Assembly: GCA_030015575.1 (NCBI GenBank) | Contig: CM057342.1 | Coordinates: forward strand, 617,673,348-617,737,347 | Reading direction: 5' to 3' | DNA length: 64,000 nucleotides | From: Agapanthus africanus | Lineage: Eukaryota; Streptophyta; Magnoliopsida; Asparagales; Amaryllidaceae | Part shown: positions 36,501 to 46,598 of the stretch, in pieces | Numbering within the stretch: position 1 is the first letter of the stretch | Layout: each line of letters opens with the position of its first letter | The notes under the pieces: generated by a model | The model's input: the letters and a program-made list of their open reading frames with translations, nothing else | Told to the model about the DNA's origin: nothing | The model's database searches: none | Made by a program: the position numbers and the translations under genes

Positions 36501-36862
36501 TAAGATCCTAAGCCTTCTGAACTAATAGAATTAAATTCTAATTAAGAGGGAATCGAGAACCTTAACTGGAAAAATATCTCTCTAAATCTTTCCAAACAAA
36601 AAAGATTGTGCTCTGTAAAGTGGAGCATCGTTGGATTAAAAATCCAATGGTGATTAAAAATCACCAATTTATAGAAAGATTCTATACAAGGAAAGATTTT
36701 CCTGAAATTCACCAAGAATAACAAACAGAATATCTTTTGGATTAAAAAAATCCAATGGTGAATAAAATTCACTGAGTGATCTAATAGATCATGTTGGTTA
36801 CAAAATCAATTAAAATCTTTCAATGAAAGATTGACTAAACAAACTGATTCTTTTCTTTCTCC

Positions 36863-36870
36863 TATAAATA
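36863..36870 (+). promoter_or_regulatory. TATA box of Tat 1 3' LTR
   Basis: TATAAATA followed by a purine-rich, leader-like stretch. It lies inside an inverted repeat with 7-bp arms, CTCCTAT and ATAGGAG (36859-36874). It is the best core-promoter match in the LTR. Confidence 0.7.
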
Positions 36871-37524
36871 GGAGCCAAGAAGAGAAGAGAAGGCGGGAGG
36901 ATTTTTTTTAGAAAATATAACAGAAAGAGAGAAAAAAAAAGAAGAGAATTTAATTCTCCAGAAAGAAAAGAAGATTTCTTCCGAAGAAAAAATAAACCCT
37001 AGGTGAGAAAGGGGAAAGAGATCTATGCTCCATAAAACAAAGAGAATTTAATTATCAAATTAAGAGTTTAACTCTTCTAAATAAGAACTTAATTCTTCCT
37101 TTGGTTGAAGATCTGCAGAAGCAGATCTCCCCACAAGTTGAGAATTTAATTCTCATCGGGGAGATTCTGCTATGCAGATCCAAAACTTAGAGGGAGAATT
37201 TGAGTTTAAGGAATTTAATTCCCCCAAATACTTAGGAATTTAATTCCTCCAACAGAAACAGGGTTTAGCCCTTAAAACAAGAACTTAGTTCTTCTTCATG
37301 GTTGAAGATCTCCAGAAACAAATCTCTCTACAAGTTGAGAATTTAGTTCTCATCGGGGAGATTCTGCTATGCAGATCCAAAACTTAGAGGGAGAGTTGAG
37401 TTTAAAGAATTTAATTCTTCCATATACATAGGAATTTAATTCCTCAAAACAAAATCAGGGTTTAACCCTACCAAAAAACTTAATTCTCAAATAAAGGACT
37501 TAAATTATCCATGCACATAAACCT

Positions 37525-37995
37525 GGTCACGTGCAACACGTGACCCTTCCTTCAATGATCAGAAACGAACGAATAAGACATGGTCACGTGCCTCCACGCG
37601 ACCCCTAAACAGATTTCTCAAAATGAGAAATAAAAAACTTGGAGGCAATGCCTCACGTGCTCACATGTGACCCTTAAAACAAAAGACAACAAATCCAAAG
37701 GCAGTACCAATTTATGGGCGCCTTCAAGTGTCCCCATGTGACCCCTAACAAATCCCTTTAATATCCAGTGGATGGATACCCATCACGTGCTCACATGTGA
37801 CGGCCTTAAAGACTAAAAGTGTTTAACACTTATTTGAATATTCTGGGAAGAAAATAAAGGAAGTTTGGCCCCATCTTCAGATGCCTCACGTGTACCCACG
37901 TGACCACCTCATTTCTAGTGTTTAACACTATTTTGAGCGTTTTGTCCCTAGCGTTTAACACTATTTTAAGTGCATCACGTGGGGACACGTGATCG
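37525..37995. repeat. Cluster of TCACGTG-type hairpins, part 2
   Basis: Seven or so further inverted pairs downstream of the TATA box, more divergent than part 1 (arms such as TCACGTG/CACATGTGA and TCACGTG/CCACGTGA). They are mixed with copies of the palindrome GTGTTTAACAC (first at 37819-37829). Confidence 0.75.
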
Positions 37996-38270
37996 CCAAA
38001 TATCCTTTAGTGTTTAACACTATTTTAAAAACCAAGTTTAGCCCAAATTGGCTAAGTTTTCCAGAGGCAAATTTCCCCTTCAAATGAACCTTAAAATTCA
38101 TAGCTATAATGAATGGTTAGTGCTCAGCCAAAGACAAAATGTTGTCAGAGCCCCAAACCCCTGTTTAGCATTGCTAAATAATGGGGGGGCTGAACCCAGA
38201 CAAATGTTCAACAGTCCAACAAAGGGCCAACATTTCAAACTTAAATGGACTTAGCCCAAGTTGGCCATAA

Positions 38271-41217
38271 GTTGGAGCCTGTCGAGCACAGGATCGGCAC
38301 CATGCCAGACTTCTCTTTCAGCTTTAGTCTCCGTGGATCGATAGAATAGGATCGCCTTTTCACCTCTTCGCCTGGGAGGGACGTAGAACGTCTGCAACTC
38401 TTGCACACTATATGTCTCCACCGCATCAAGCTCTCTGTAGTGCTGCCACGGAACCATGGCGATTTGCAAACTCTGGTATACTCCAACGAAGGTTTGCGTC
38501 GACGGGCGGACGGAGAATACGGCGTTGGTTTCATCTTCGGAGTCGCTGCCAAAAACCAAAATCGGAGCGGATGGTCCGGGTTTATCATTCCACTTCTGAG
38601 GCTATCCTGAGTAGACTATTTTTTCATCCTCCTCGGTATCGCTTCCAAAGGTAGGAATGGGAGTGACGGGCTTCTGTTTAAGCTCCGGCTTATGGCACTT
38701 CTCCATGTCTTCGAAGTCTGGCAGGAAGTACTTGGCGTCTTCATATTTTCGGACTCTGTTCATAGAGAATGGGTTTAGCTCTCCCGTAACGACTCAAGGC
38801 CGTCTTTGAAATACTTCATACACTGGTGTTGTGTAGAAGGGATGACGTTATATTCGTGTAACCAAGGCCGACCAAGTAGAGCGTTGTAGCAAGTCCTAAC
38901 GTCGATGACATGAAATTTGATGTCTGTGACGAGAAGTCCAAAGCGCAATGTCAGTATCAGTATCAAGGACCCGAGCGTCTACGACGACTGTGAATCAAAT
39001 CCAGAGATAGTGATTTTATCTCGGGCTAAATGCTGAACGCTCATGCAGATTTCTTTTAGCACCCGCACGTTGAGAAGGTTGACAGAGGACCCGTTGTCAA
39101 CAAGTATTTTCCCTATTTTGATGCCATGGCAGTATCCAGTGACATATAAAGGATGGTTGTGGTCGCACGTACCAAGGAGAAGATCCTTGTCGTTAAATGT
39201 AATGTTAGCCATGTGGAATTCTGCCAGCACATCTTGCATTTTCTTCTCTGTGATGAAGGCCTGGAACTGATCGGGCTCTTGTAACGCCTTGACCAAGGAA
39301 TCCCGTACTTCTTCAGATAGAAAGAGGGCATCTAGTATGCTTAGTTGTGAGGGTATCTTCCTCAAATGCACTAGGATATCGTAATCCACCTTGCTTTTCT
39401 TAGGCGGGTCCTTGGCTGCGAGCTCTTCGTCGACCCCATCATCGAGGACAATCTACTCATGGATTTTCTCCTTCCCCTTGTCTTTTCTATTCGAACCTTT
39501 GTTTGAAGGCCCGAGATTCTTTTCAGGCAACGTACAATTACGCAGCTGAATGTTCTCGCAGTTCTTCATCTCCTCCTTTTTTTCTAAGGTGGATTCTTTG
39601 AAGAGAGGGCCGAGGGGTATTTCTTCGTCAGAGTCACATCCGAAGGTGAGAACTTGCGATCCCCTGGTATCAACCATGTGACAGTTGCCGGCAGTTCTTT
39701 TGTGCTCATCTGTCGCATTCTGCTCCCGACGAGTTTTGCGTTTCAACCTCTTGAAATGTTGTCGGTGTACAACATATCCTTACCACCATTTCTTGAATGT
39801 ATTGCACTCTTCGGTAAGATGTGTGATCATCCGATGGTATAAGCAGTGGTTAAGATGCCCATCCGCTTCGTCAAGGTGTAAGCTGCCAGGAGTATTTCTT
39901 TTAAAAGGTGGCGGCTTCATTCCTATCGACAAGGCCTTAGCAAACCGTTTCCTCTTTTTAAGCCTGCTTCTGTCTGCCGTGGGCGTGTTTCGATCTGGTT
40001 GGAGTGTTTCAACATTTTCATCCTGTCGCCGACGTTTGGCTTTTTCGAATATGGCCATTTCGCGCTCTCGATCAGCTTTGCTCCTCTGACGGGGCTTGTT
40101 CAGCAACATGTCAATCATCTCGTCTGACGGTTCCAAGAGTTCAGGTTCTGGATCTGCCCCCAGTTTCTCTGCCTCAGGAGCTCCTTTGCTCTTTATTGAC
40201 AAGTGAGAGATCATGTGGCAACTTGCCACATAATCCTCAGGCTCTTCCGAAGAATCGTCTCCTTCATCAGCGTCGTCGTCTTTATTCTCAAAAACATGCT
40301 TGAAGAATTCGTCTAATGTAATTGAGGTCCATGCCCTCTTGTTATATTCTTCCAGTGCATCGATATATTTCTGCAACATTGTACGGTTGTCGTCGGGTTG
40401 GACTGGCTTCTTAGCCTTCTTCTTTTCCTTTGAAGACTTCGGAGGCTTGGCTTGAAGGTTTTGTCCACCATCACCAACTTTCAGCGTTGAGCGCGGCTTC
40501 AGCATCCCCTCAATAATCTCATGCTTCAGCGGGCTTTTCCACCTAATCGCCGGACATGCTTGAAGGTTCTTCAGCATTCTTTTAGTCTTAGCTGAAAGGG
40601 CCACCTCCCATGGGGCTTCCTCTATAAGTGAGCATGATGCCCCCGGCGTGTCCACCTTTTTAGGAGCGTGCAGTTGTGGCGGGTTCACCCTCCAGTTTTC
40701 GTACAACACGAACTTGCCCTGTTGGTAGTGGTTTTCGATCCAACTTTTGAAGATGTAACAATCTTCGATTGGGTGACCCAATATTCGGTGGTAAGGACAG
40801 TAATTGGGGCTGTTAACGTCGCCTGATTGCGTTGGGCGTCTCGGCTCTGGCAGAGTGATGAGCCTGTTGCACAGCACTAGCTCGAATAATTTCTTCGTCT
40901 TATCCCGAGGGAATGAGTAAGGGCGTATCATCTTTTCTCCGAGTGATCGTTGTTTATCGTTTTGGTGAGCGACCGGCTTCGGGCCACTCGGTTGTTGCTG
41001 AGCGTTGGCGATGAAGGTCGCTTTCCCTTTCCTCTTTTCATTCCGAGGATCCGTCTTTGAGGAGGACGGTCTATGGCCCATCTGGTCCATTTGCGCCAGC
41101 TTGTCGATCAAGCCTGGAAAGTGGTCGGCTTGAAGAACATCATGAATTAGGAAATGGTTGCCTGAGGGTCAAGGGTTCCTACGAACATGCCCATGGCAGG
41201 TGCTTCCTCTATGCGCT
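38271..41217 (-). pseudogene. Tat 2 gag C-terminus, protease and spacer
   Basis: In element direction the region has MIDKLAQMDQMGHRP, knuckle 1 (CPYHRILGHPIEDC, near 40760-40805) and a charged region with ADREREMAIFEKAKRRR. Knuckle 2 (CLYHRMITHLTEEC, near 39790-39850) and an acidic SDSDEE-type motif near 39620 follow. The protease block has VDNGSSVNLLNVRVLKEI near 39060-39110, and the spacer start has VFGSDSEDETNAVFSVRPS near 38500-38560. Both knuckles are CX2HX4HX4C. The similarity to Tat 1 8930-11770 stops near 38271. Confidence 0.82.
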
Positions 41218-44200
41218 TGTCATGACCTAAAATAGCTCGTGACTGGCACTTGAATCATATGAAGTCTATAGGACCCCATCTAATCTAAGTAAGCCAAAAA
41301 GCCCAGAAATCTAAAACCATTTAAGGAGTAAATAAAGAAAACCCAGAAATCCAACTTTGTCACAACCACGCAAGTAATACGATATACAACGCCGAATGGC
41401 GAGGATCAAACTCAAAAGAAACTCACAATAACATGAAAACCTTAACACTACTAAGCGCGACTCTAAGGTCGAAATAATACATCACTAGTGTCTGAGTCTG
41501 AAACAATATACAAGTTTTGGTTGATAGAATTTCTGGATACAAATGAATAATACATGTACTATAGTGGTTCTGATGCAAAAGAACCCTCCTACCAAAAGCA
41601 ATTCACCCGCAAAGGAAGCAGTGTGCCAGAAATGCTGTTATGGAACCTGTACGGCAAAATCTGCAAGAACTGTGGCACAACGGGGGTGAGTTGCCAACTC
41701 GTGAATAGAAAACATCTATAAGCAGAAATCGAATGCATAACGTAATTCTAGGTCAATACGATCAGATATAATATAAACCTCAAATGAATAAGTCTGAAGC
41801 TTGGTAAAGTGGCAATGTAATATCTGAACATAAGTGTAGTGCCAAGTACTCGTTCTAGAGCCTCACGTAGTAAAATATCATAAATATGATGTATGTATGC
41901 GATAAAATGGAAACAGAAGATATCATGAATGAAATCATCAGAAAATCAGTGTCGAGCATCGACACAAACTATATATCTCAATATCAAGTGAAACCCATAT
42001 ATCATGTATCCGATATGTATGCAACATTCATGAAGGTACTCTAATATATATGCAATGCATATAAAATAATGTGGGGTAGGCGAGATATAATATGCCATCG
42101 ACCATAAAGGCCCCTCACATCGACCATAAAGGCCCCGAGCACATAGGCTCCTCTCATATCGAGCTCATAGGCTCCTCTCATATCGGGCTCATAGGCTCCG
42201 AGCACATAGGCTCCTCTCATATCGAGCTCATAGGCTCCGAGCACATAGGCTCCTCTCATATCGCATATGTAAATTTGTATAGATCATCATGATGATATAT
42301 TAAGTAGGTGTGTATATATATATATATATATATTTCAGCGTCCCATACCACTGATATATATACGTAGGAGTAACACAATCCAGAATCATCATATGCAACC
42401 ATATCACAGTGCGAAATCCATAAATTATAATACATGCAACATGAAACACTAATATGAGCATGCAACTATGTAAAGGCATATGCACAAAGGAATATGAATC
42501 AATAACATATAAGCATGCAATGCAATGCGAGTCGTAGAATAAATGGTAAATGAATAGTAATGCAGCTTGCCATTTGAAATAAGACAAATCGGGGTTTTTT
42601 GTAAAATAAGGGCTACGGTGTTTTTAAGATATTCCCGATTCGTTATTTTTTGAATAGGTATGACTCGGGTCTAGTCTAACATCTACTATGCAAACTACAG
42701 ATCTAAGTATCAAGTCAACCGGGAGGGGTGTGGAATCCACCTAAATCTGAGTCGGTATAAATATATATAAGTATAATAGCCGGTGATTCCGCCTCAATAG
42801 TATCGCGTACGATACAGCATACCATATGACAATCCTCAAGTCATGAGTGCGGATCTATCATCAATATAAAGCTCGTACGGTAAATCGTCGTACGGCATCC
42901 CATTAGCTGGGTACGGGTCAATATCTCATCATCTCATCAATTACCTGGTATTCTTATCATCATATCATATAATCTGGGGTACTGATCTAAGTCTAGAATA
43001 AATTGATACCATCTATATAAGTATGAATGCGTGTGTAAAACACACGTCCAAAGGCCCGCTAAAATCACATGTCGTGTCCCAATTACGAATCATATCAAAT
43101 CACCGATCTCGCGGCGCTATGCCCAATATCATCGACTCATCTCCAATATCATCCAATATCATCATCAACACTGTGTAACTATAAGGAATATGCAAGTGTG
43201 TGCGTGTGGGTGTAAACCTATTCTAGGGTTCGCAACTAGGAACTATACTAGTTTACTTCTAACCCTAATCTATACATAGTACACCTAATACAAGGACCAC
43301 AATACACTAAAAACTATCTTATATAATAGATACATCGTATATCAGCTACGGACTGCGGGGGTGCTAAACGCCATCCGCCCGACTTTCCCCTGTAGATATA
43401 ATCTACTCACCTTTCATCTTCATTTGTCGACGTCGCCATGCGCTTGCTTGTCGTTCCGAAGTCTTCATGGGGTACCTACACATCAAAGTATCGTAAATGC
43501 GTATTAAAACCAAATCAAAGCTAAAACGGCACACGAAACCCAAAACGATACGATAAGGGGCCTATAGGTTAGAACCTATGGGCACGCCTTCAAAACCATC
43601 AAACAATCCTCGATATCGTCGTATAATCGCCAAAAAGTCGAGGTAAAACACAATACACAATTTTAGAATTAAAAAATACGGAATACGGAAACACGAATCC
43701 AAAATAGCAACTAAGGAAATAGGCTCCAGATTTCTCCCTAGGTCAAACTAGACAAATCTACACATACCAGGGGTCTAATCTATACATGTAGGGGGTACAG
43801 AACCAAAACGACACAAAATGGGACAGGTCTGGCCGCAAATTGCGGCCAATAGGATTAAATTAGCGGCCAGGAAAATGAGTTAGGGGCTGGGGTTCTGGTG
43901 GTAGCTTCCTGGGTGCCTGCACACTTCACTGTCCACTCAAAATAATTTTAAGAGTCTCGGGTTGATAGCAGATCCCAAATAACCTTCACAGATTCCACAA
44001 ACTTTCCGATATCGGTTTCTAAATCCGTATTCTGAGCCTTAAGTCTCAGGTTTGGGTCTCAAATCATGCACTAGGGTGTTGATATAACCTCTACTGAGCT
44101 CAATTGCTCACCACAACTCACAATTCCCTCAAACCCTAACTAGGTTTTCCTAAAGTCCACCAAATCACACTATATCCATTCTATCACAACATGGGGGTAT

Positions 44201-44901
44201 AAGAAATGCTAAAACTAAGCTAAGGGTTCAGTAAATACCTCATTTGGCAACTCAAGAATTTTCTTGAGTTGCCCCTAGTGGCCAAAATCCTCGCTTTCTT
44301 GGTCCAATGTATAGATCTTGAGCTTGTGCACACCTTTAATGAAATGGGGGTAGGGTTTTGGTGATGTTTGTGAGATGATTTGGGGCTTGAAGAGGGGAGG
44401 GAGATGAAGGAGCAGCAGCAGCAGGAGGAGAAGGGGAAAAGGGATGAAGAAAATGAAGAGAGAAGAGAAGTCTCATGGTCAAATGCACCCCCCTCATCTC
44501 TCTCTCTCTCACACACACCTACTACTACATTATTCTAATCAATTCTTTTTCTTTTCTTTTCTAAAACCTTCTTACCCAAATAGTAGACCCAAAGTAAAGC
44601 CATGGTATGAAAAATGCAACACAAGTGTAGAAAATGATATGTGCATGTTTTGCACAAAAATGCCAAAACCGATTAGCGATTTTTAATCGCGATTAGCACT
44701 AAAGTAGCATATAACTAATCATAAAAACTTAAAAATGGCATAATTCCCTAAAATACCCTATTTTAGAATTTTCCATAATTTTCCAAAATATTTCCCCATT
44801 TATTTGTATTTAATTATATCGAATTATTAAAATATTCAATAAAGTAATATTAAATTATAAAATTTCCTAAAAATAATATTTTATTATTTTGAAATGTTAC
44901 A
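41218..44901 (-). repeat. Solo LTR of a Tekay-like relative, with target duplications
   Basis: A 3.68-kb LTR in minus orientation, from TGTAACATTTC (44901) to the TGACA end (41222-41218), flanked on both sides by the 5-bp GCGCT (41213-41217 and 44902-44906). The host Tat gag reads through when the two flanks are compared with Tat 1 near 8855-8880. One LTR with clean duplications is the expected product of recombination between the two LTRs of a complete insertion. It is a diverged subfamily compared with 19325-30715. No gene is visible; open frames are accidental. Confidence 0.93.
42091..42262. repeat. Minisatellite inside the solo LTR
   Basis: Tandem 20-22 bp units of the type CATATCGAGCTCATAGGCTC and GAGCACATAGGCTCCTCT, about eight copies. 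At the equivalent place the full Tekay LTRs instead carry ATATTGAGATATTGAG repeats (near 22600-22700), so this site expands different repeats in different copies. Confidence 0.75.
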
Positions 44902-44906
44902 GCGCT

Positions 44907-45150
44907 GTTCACACTTTGACCACAGGTTCCGCCACCGAATGGCGTATTGAACCCAGGTTTCTCCCGGCTTCACTCTAGCGTTAATTAGTGCGGTGATCGG
45001 GGTGTGCTCGCTAGCACGCATGAATCTTTATGTAAACAGTAGCTCCATTTTTGCAAATGTCTTGAAAGAGTCATTCGGGAGTTCGGAGTACCATTCGAAT
45101 GCTGTCTCCGACAAGCTGCCAACAAATTGGCGAAGCAGCAGTATGCCGTC
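44907..45150 (-). pseudogene. Tat 2 gag core fragment
   Basis: The minus strand reads LLRQFVGSLSETAFEWYSEL and then PNDSFKTFAKMELLF, a typical Tat gag core, followed by a stretch matching Tat 1 from 8790. It is bounded by the solo LTR and by Athila B. Confidence 0.75.
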
Positions 45151-46578
45151 TGTTCATACTATAATATTGCACTATTGTACTCCCCATTTTTATTCATTTT
45201 ATAAGTAAACAGGTACTCTTGACGGACGTTTGTTGCATGTTGCAGGATACAGGCTCTTGGAGCGAATACAGTGAAAAAGACGAAAGTTGATACAGAAAAG
45301 GGACTTTTGACCAACAAGTAGACGGATCCTAGTCAAGCCCAGACTAATAACAGTTCAAGGCAACGCAAGGTCCAAGCATGTTAAAGTGAAACGGTTAAAA
45401 GACCAATATAAAATTTCACTGAAGATCTGGAGAAGAATAAGAAGCCAAACAGAGAAATAAAATGAAGAAATAACAAGCCCAGACAACTACAATGAAGCTC
45501 AGAAAATTTGGTGAAGTGATCTCACCAAAGGGCCGCGGAACCGCGGCCCAGACCCCCCCATGCCGCGGTTCCACGACATTTATGGCCCGTGTCGGTGTAA
45601 ATTTCGCGTGTCGGTGCGTCGGTGCGGGTGTTGGGATTTTCCGTGGGCATATCTGTATAATCATGTGTTCGAGAATCTGTAACCCTAGTTTCCCTGTTTA
45701 CTTATAAATTGTAATCTCAAATCTCAAATCTGTAAAAGGGATGCCTCTTTTCAATCAATAAAATTCTGAATTGTTGGGAGAAAAAGAGCATCATTTCTGT
45801 AAGTGTTTTTATTTTAATTCATGCCTTAGTGTTAATTCATTTCTTGCCCTAGCTATCTAGTATCATTCTTGCCGTAGAGTAATCATATCACTTGCCTTAG
45901 TTAACTTAGTGTAGTTCTTTTTAATCTGCAGTAGATAAGTAATAATTTTAGATCTAAACAAAACACATTAAACATAACAAAAAAATGTCATTTTTAGAAG
46001 ATCCCCTAATGAGCGAGTAAAATCCTCGCTTGTTAGGGTTAGGAACAAGGGAGGGATTGAGAGAGGAATATCTCTCATCTCCTTCAATGCCAATAAATTT
46101 TCACAAGTAGAACTTCATGCACGCATGCATGATCCACTCCCTATGGCACCCTACCTACGAGGTAACGGTGAACCGTAGTATAAAGGGCCGGTTATACGTG
46201 ACGTCCATGAAGGTTATAGCAATTAATAGGAAAGGACGGACAAGGATCTAGAGGAAGAAACTTCGTTTCTTCCCAATCATCCTAATCCCCTTTGCTAATA
46301 ATTGTTATGACTTCTAAAAAGTTTTAATCAAAAGGCATTGAAAGAGGTGACAATATTAATCTTATCGACCCTACCTTAGAACTAATCCTAACAAGTTCTT
46401 TAATATCGTATAAATTATTTTTTAAATCAATCAACAAAAACCAAATCACCATCGGAATCAACTCGTAAAAACACAAATCAGAAAATTACACATCTCTATG
46501 GATCGACCCGTATTCACCGGCTAGCTGCAAAGCGACGCCGTTTCTGATTACGGTTAACATAAATTTTTGATCTAATCA
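45151..46578 (+). repeat. Athila copy B 5' LTR
   Basis: A 1.43-kb LTR from TGTTCATACTATAATATTG to TCTAATCA. Limits come from comparison with copy A and from the primer site two bases further on. It holds the twin GC boxes at 45533-45547 and 45563-45577. The rest is AT-rich and non-coding. Confidence 0.93.
45701..45762 (+). promoter_or_regulatory. Core promoter and poly(A) signal of the Athila LTR
   Basis: A TATA-like CTTATAAATT at 45701-45710 is followed by AATAAA at 45757-45762. A TATA box closely followed by a poly(A) signal is the layout expected for U3, R and U5 in an LTR. Copy A has the same pair near 8190-8240 on the minus strand. Confidence 0.55.
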
Positions 46579-46580
46579 AA

Positions 46581-46598
46581 TGGCGCCGTTGCCGGAGG
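46581..46598 (+). other. Primer-binding site, tRNA-Asp type (Athila B)
   Basis: The site begins TGGCGCCGTTGCCGG, matching the complement of the tRNA-Asp 3' end, two bases after the LTR. It is a slightly diverged version of the copy A site. Confidence 0.9.

Larger units (their letters stand above)
8790..38267 (+). mobile_element. Tat-lineage Ty3/gypsy element 1, split by a Tekay-like element
   Basis: This is a large plus-strand element whose 5' LTR and gag start lie left of the window, beyond Athila A. It shows gag, protease, RT, Ty3-type RNase H, a second archaeal-like RNase H, integrase, a repeat-rich 3' UTR, an antisense PMD reading frame and a 3' LTR. The dual RNase H and the CVDFRDLNKACPKDDFP RT block mark the Tat lineage (the Ogre/Retand group). 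The 19325-30715 segment is a later insertion. Coding is broken in several places, while the integrase frame is open. The right end, TTGGCCA at 38261-38267, abuts Tat 2, where homology to Tat gag-pol stops, so Tat 1 probably inserted into Tat 2. Confidence 0.85.
35341..38267 (+). repeat. Tat 1 3' LTR (left boundary uncertain), packed with palindromes
   Basis: This is about 2.9 kb of non-coding sequence after the antisense gene, with a TATA box at 36863-36870 and a right end of TTGGCCA at 38261-38267. Beyond that, minus-strand Tat 2 coding similarity starts within a few bases. The position and promoter support a 3' LTR. The left end is a guess because the 5' LTR is outside the window. The sequence is crowded with 11-19 bp palindromes such as AGGAATTTAATTCCT (37234-37248), TGGATTTAAAATCCA (35824-35838) and AATCTTTCAATGAAAGATT (36814-36832). 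There is also a tandem repeat pair at about 37100-37260 and 37300-37450. Confidence 0.65.
38268..45150 (-). mobile_element. Tat-lineage element 2, gag-protease part, split by a solo LTR
   Basis: A minus-strand relative of Tat 1, similar over gag, protease and the first part of the post-protease spacer. Its left edge is the Tat 1 LTR end at 38267 and its right edge is Athila B at 45151. The rest of pol is not in the window and may lie beyond the left end if Tat 1 inserted into it. A solo LTR (41218-44901) interrupts the gag. Coding is broken in several places, but a 443-residue open stretch (39780-41111) shows the gag module order clearly. Confidence 0.85.

Noticed and set aside
38401-38654. 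Plus-strand frames opposite Tat 2 coding
   Set aside because: Shadow frames of the minus-strand Tat 2 sequence, which aligns with Tat 1.
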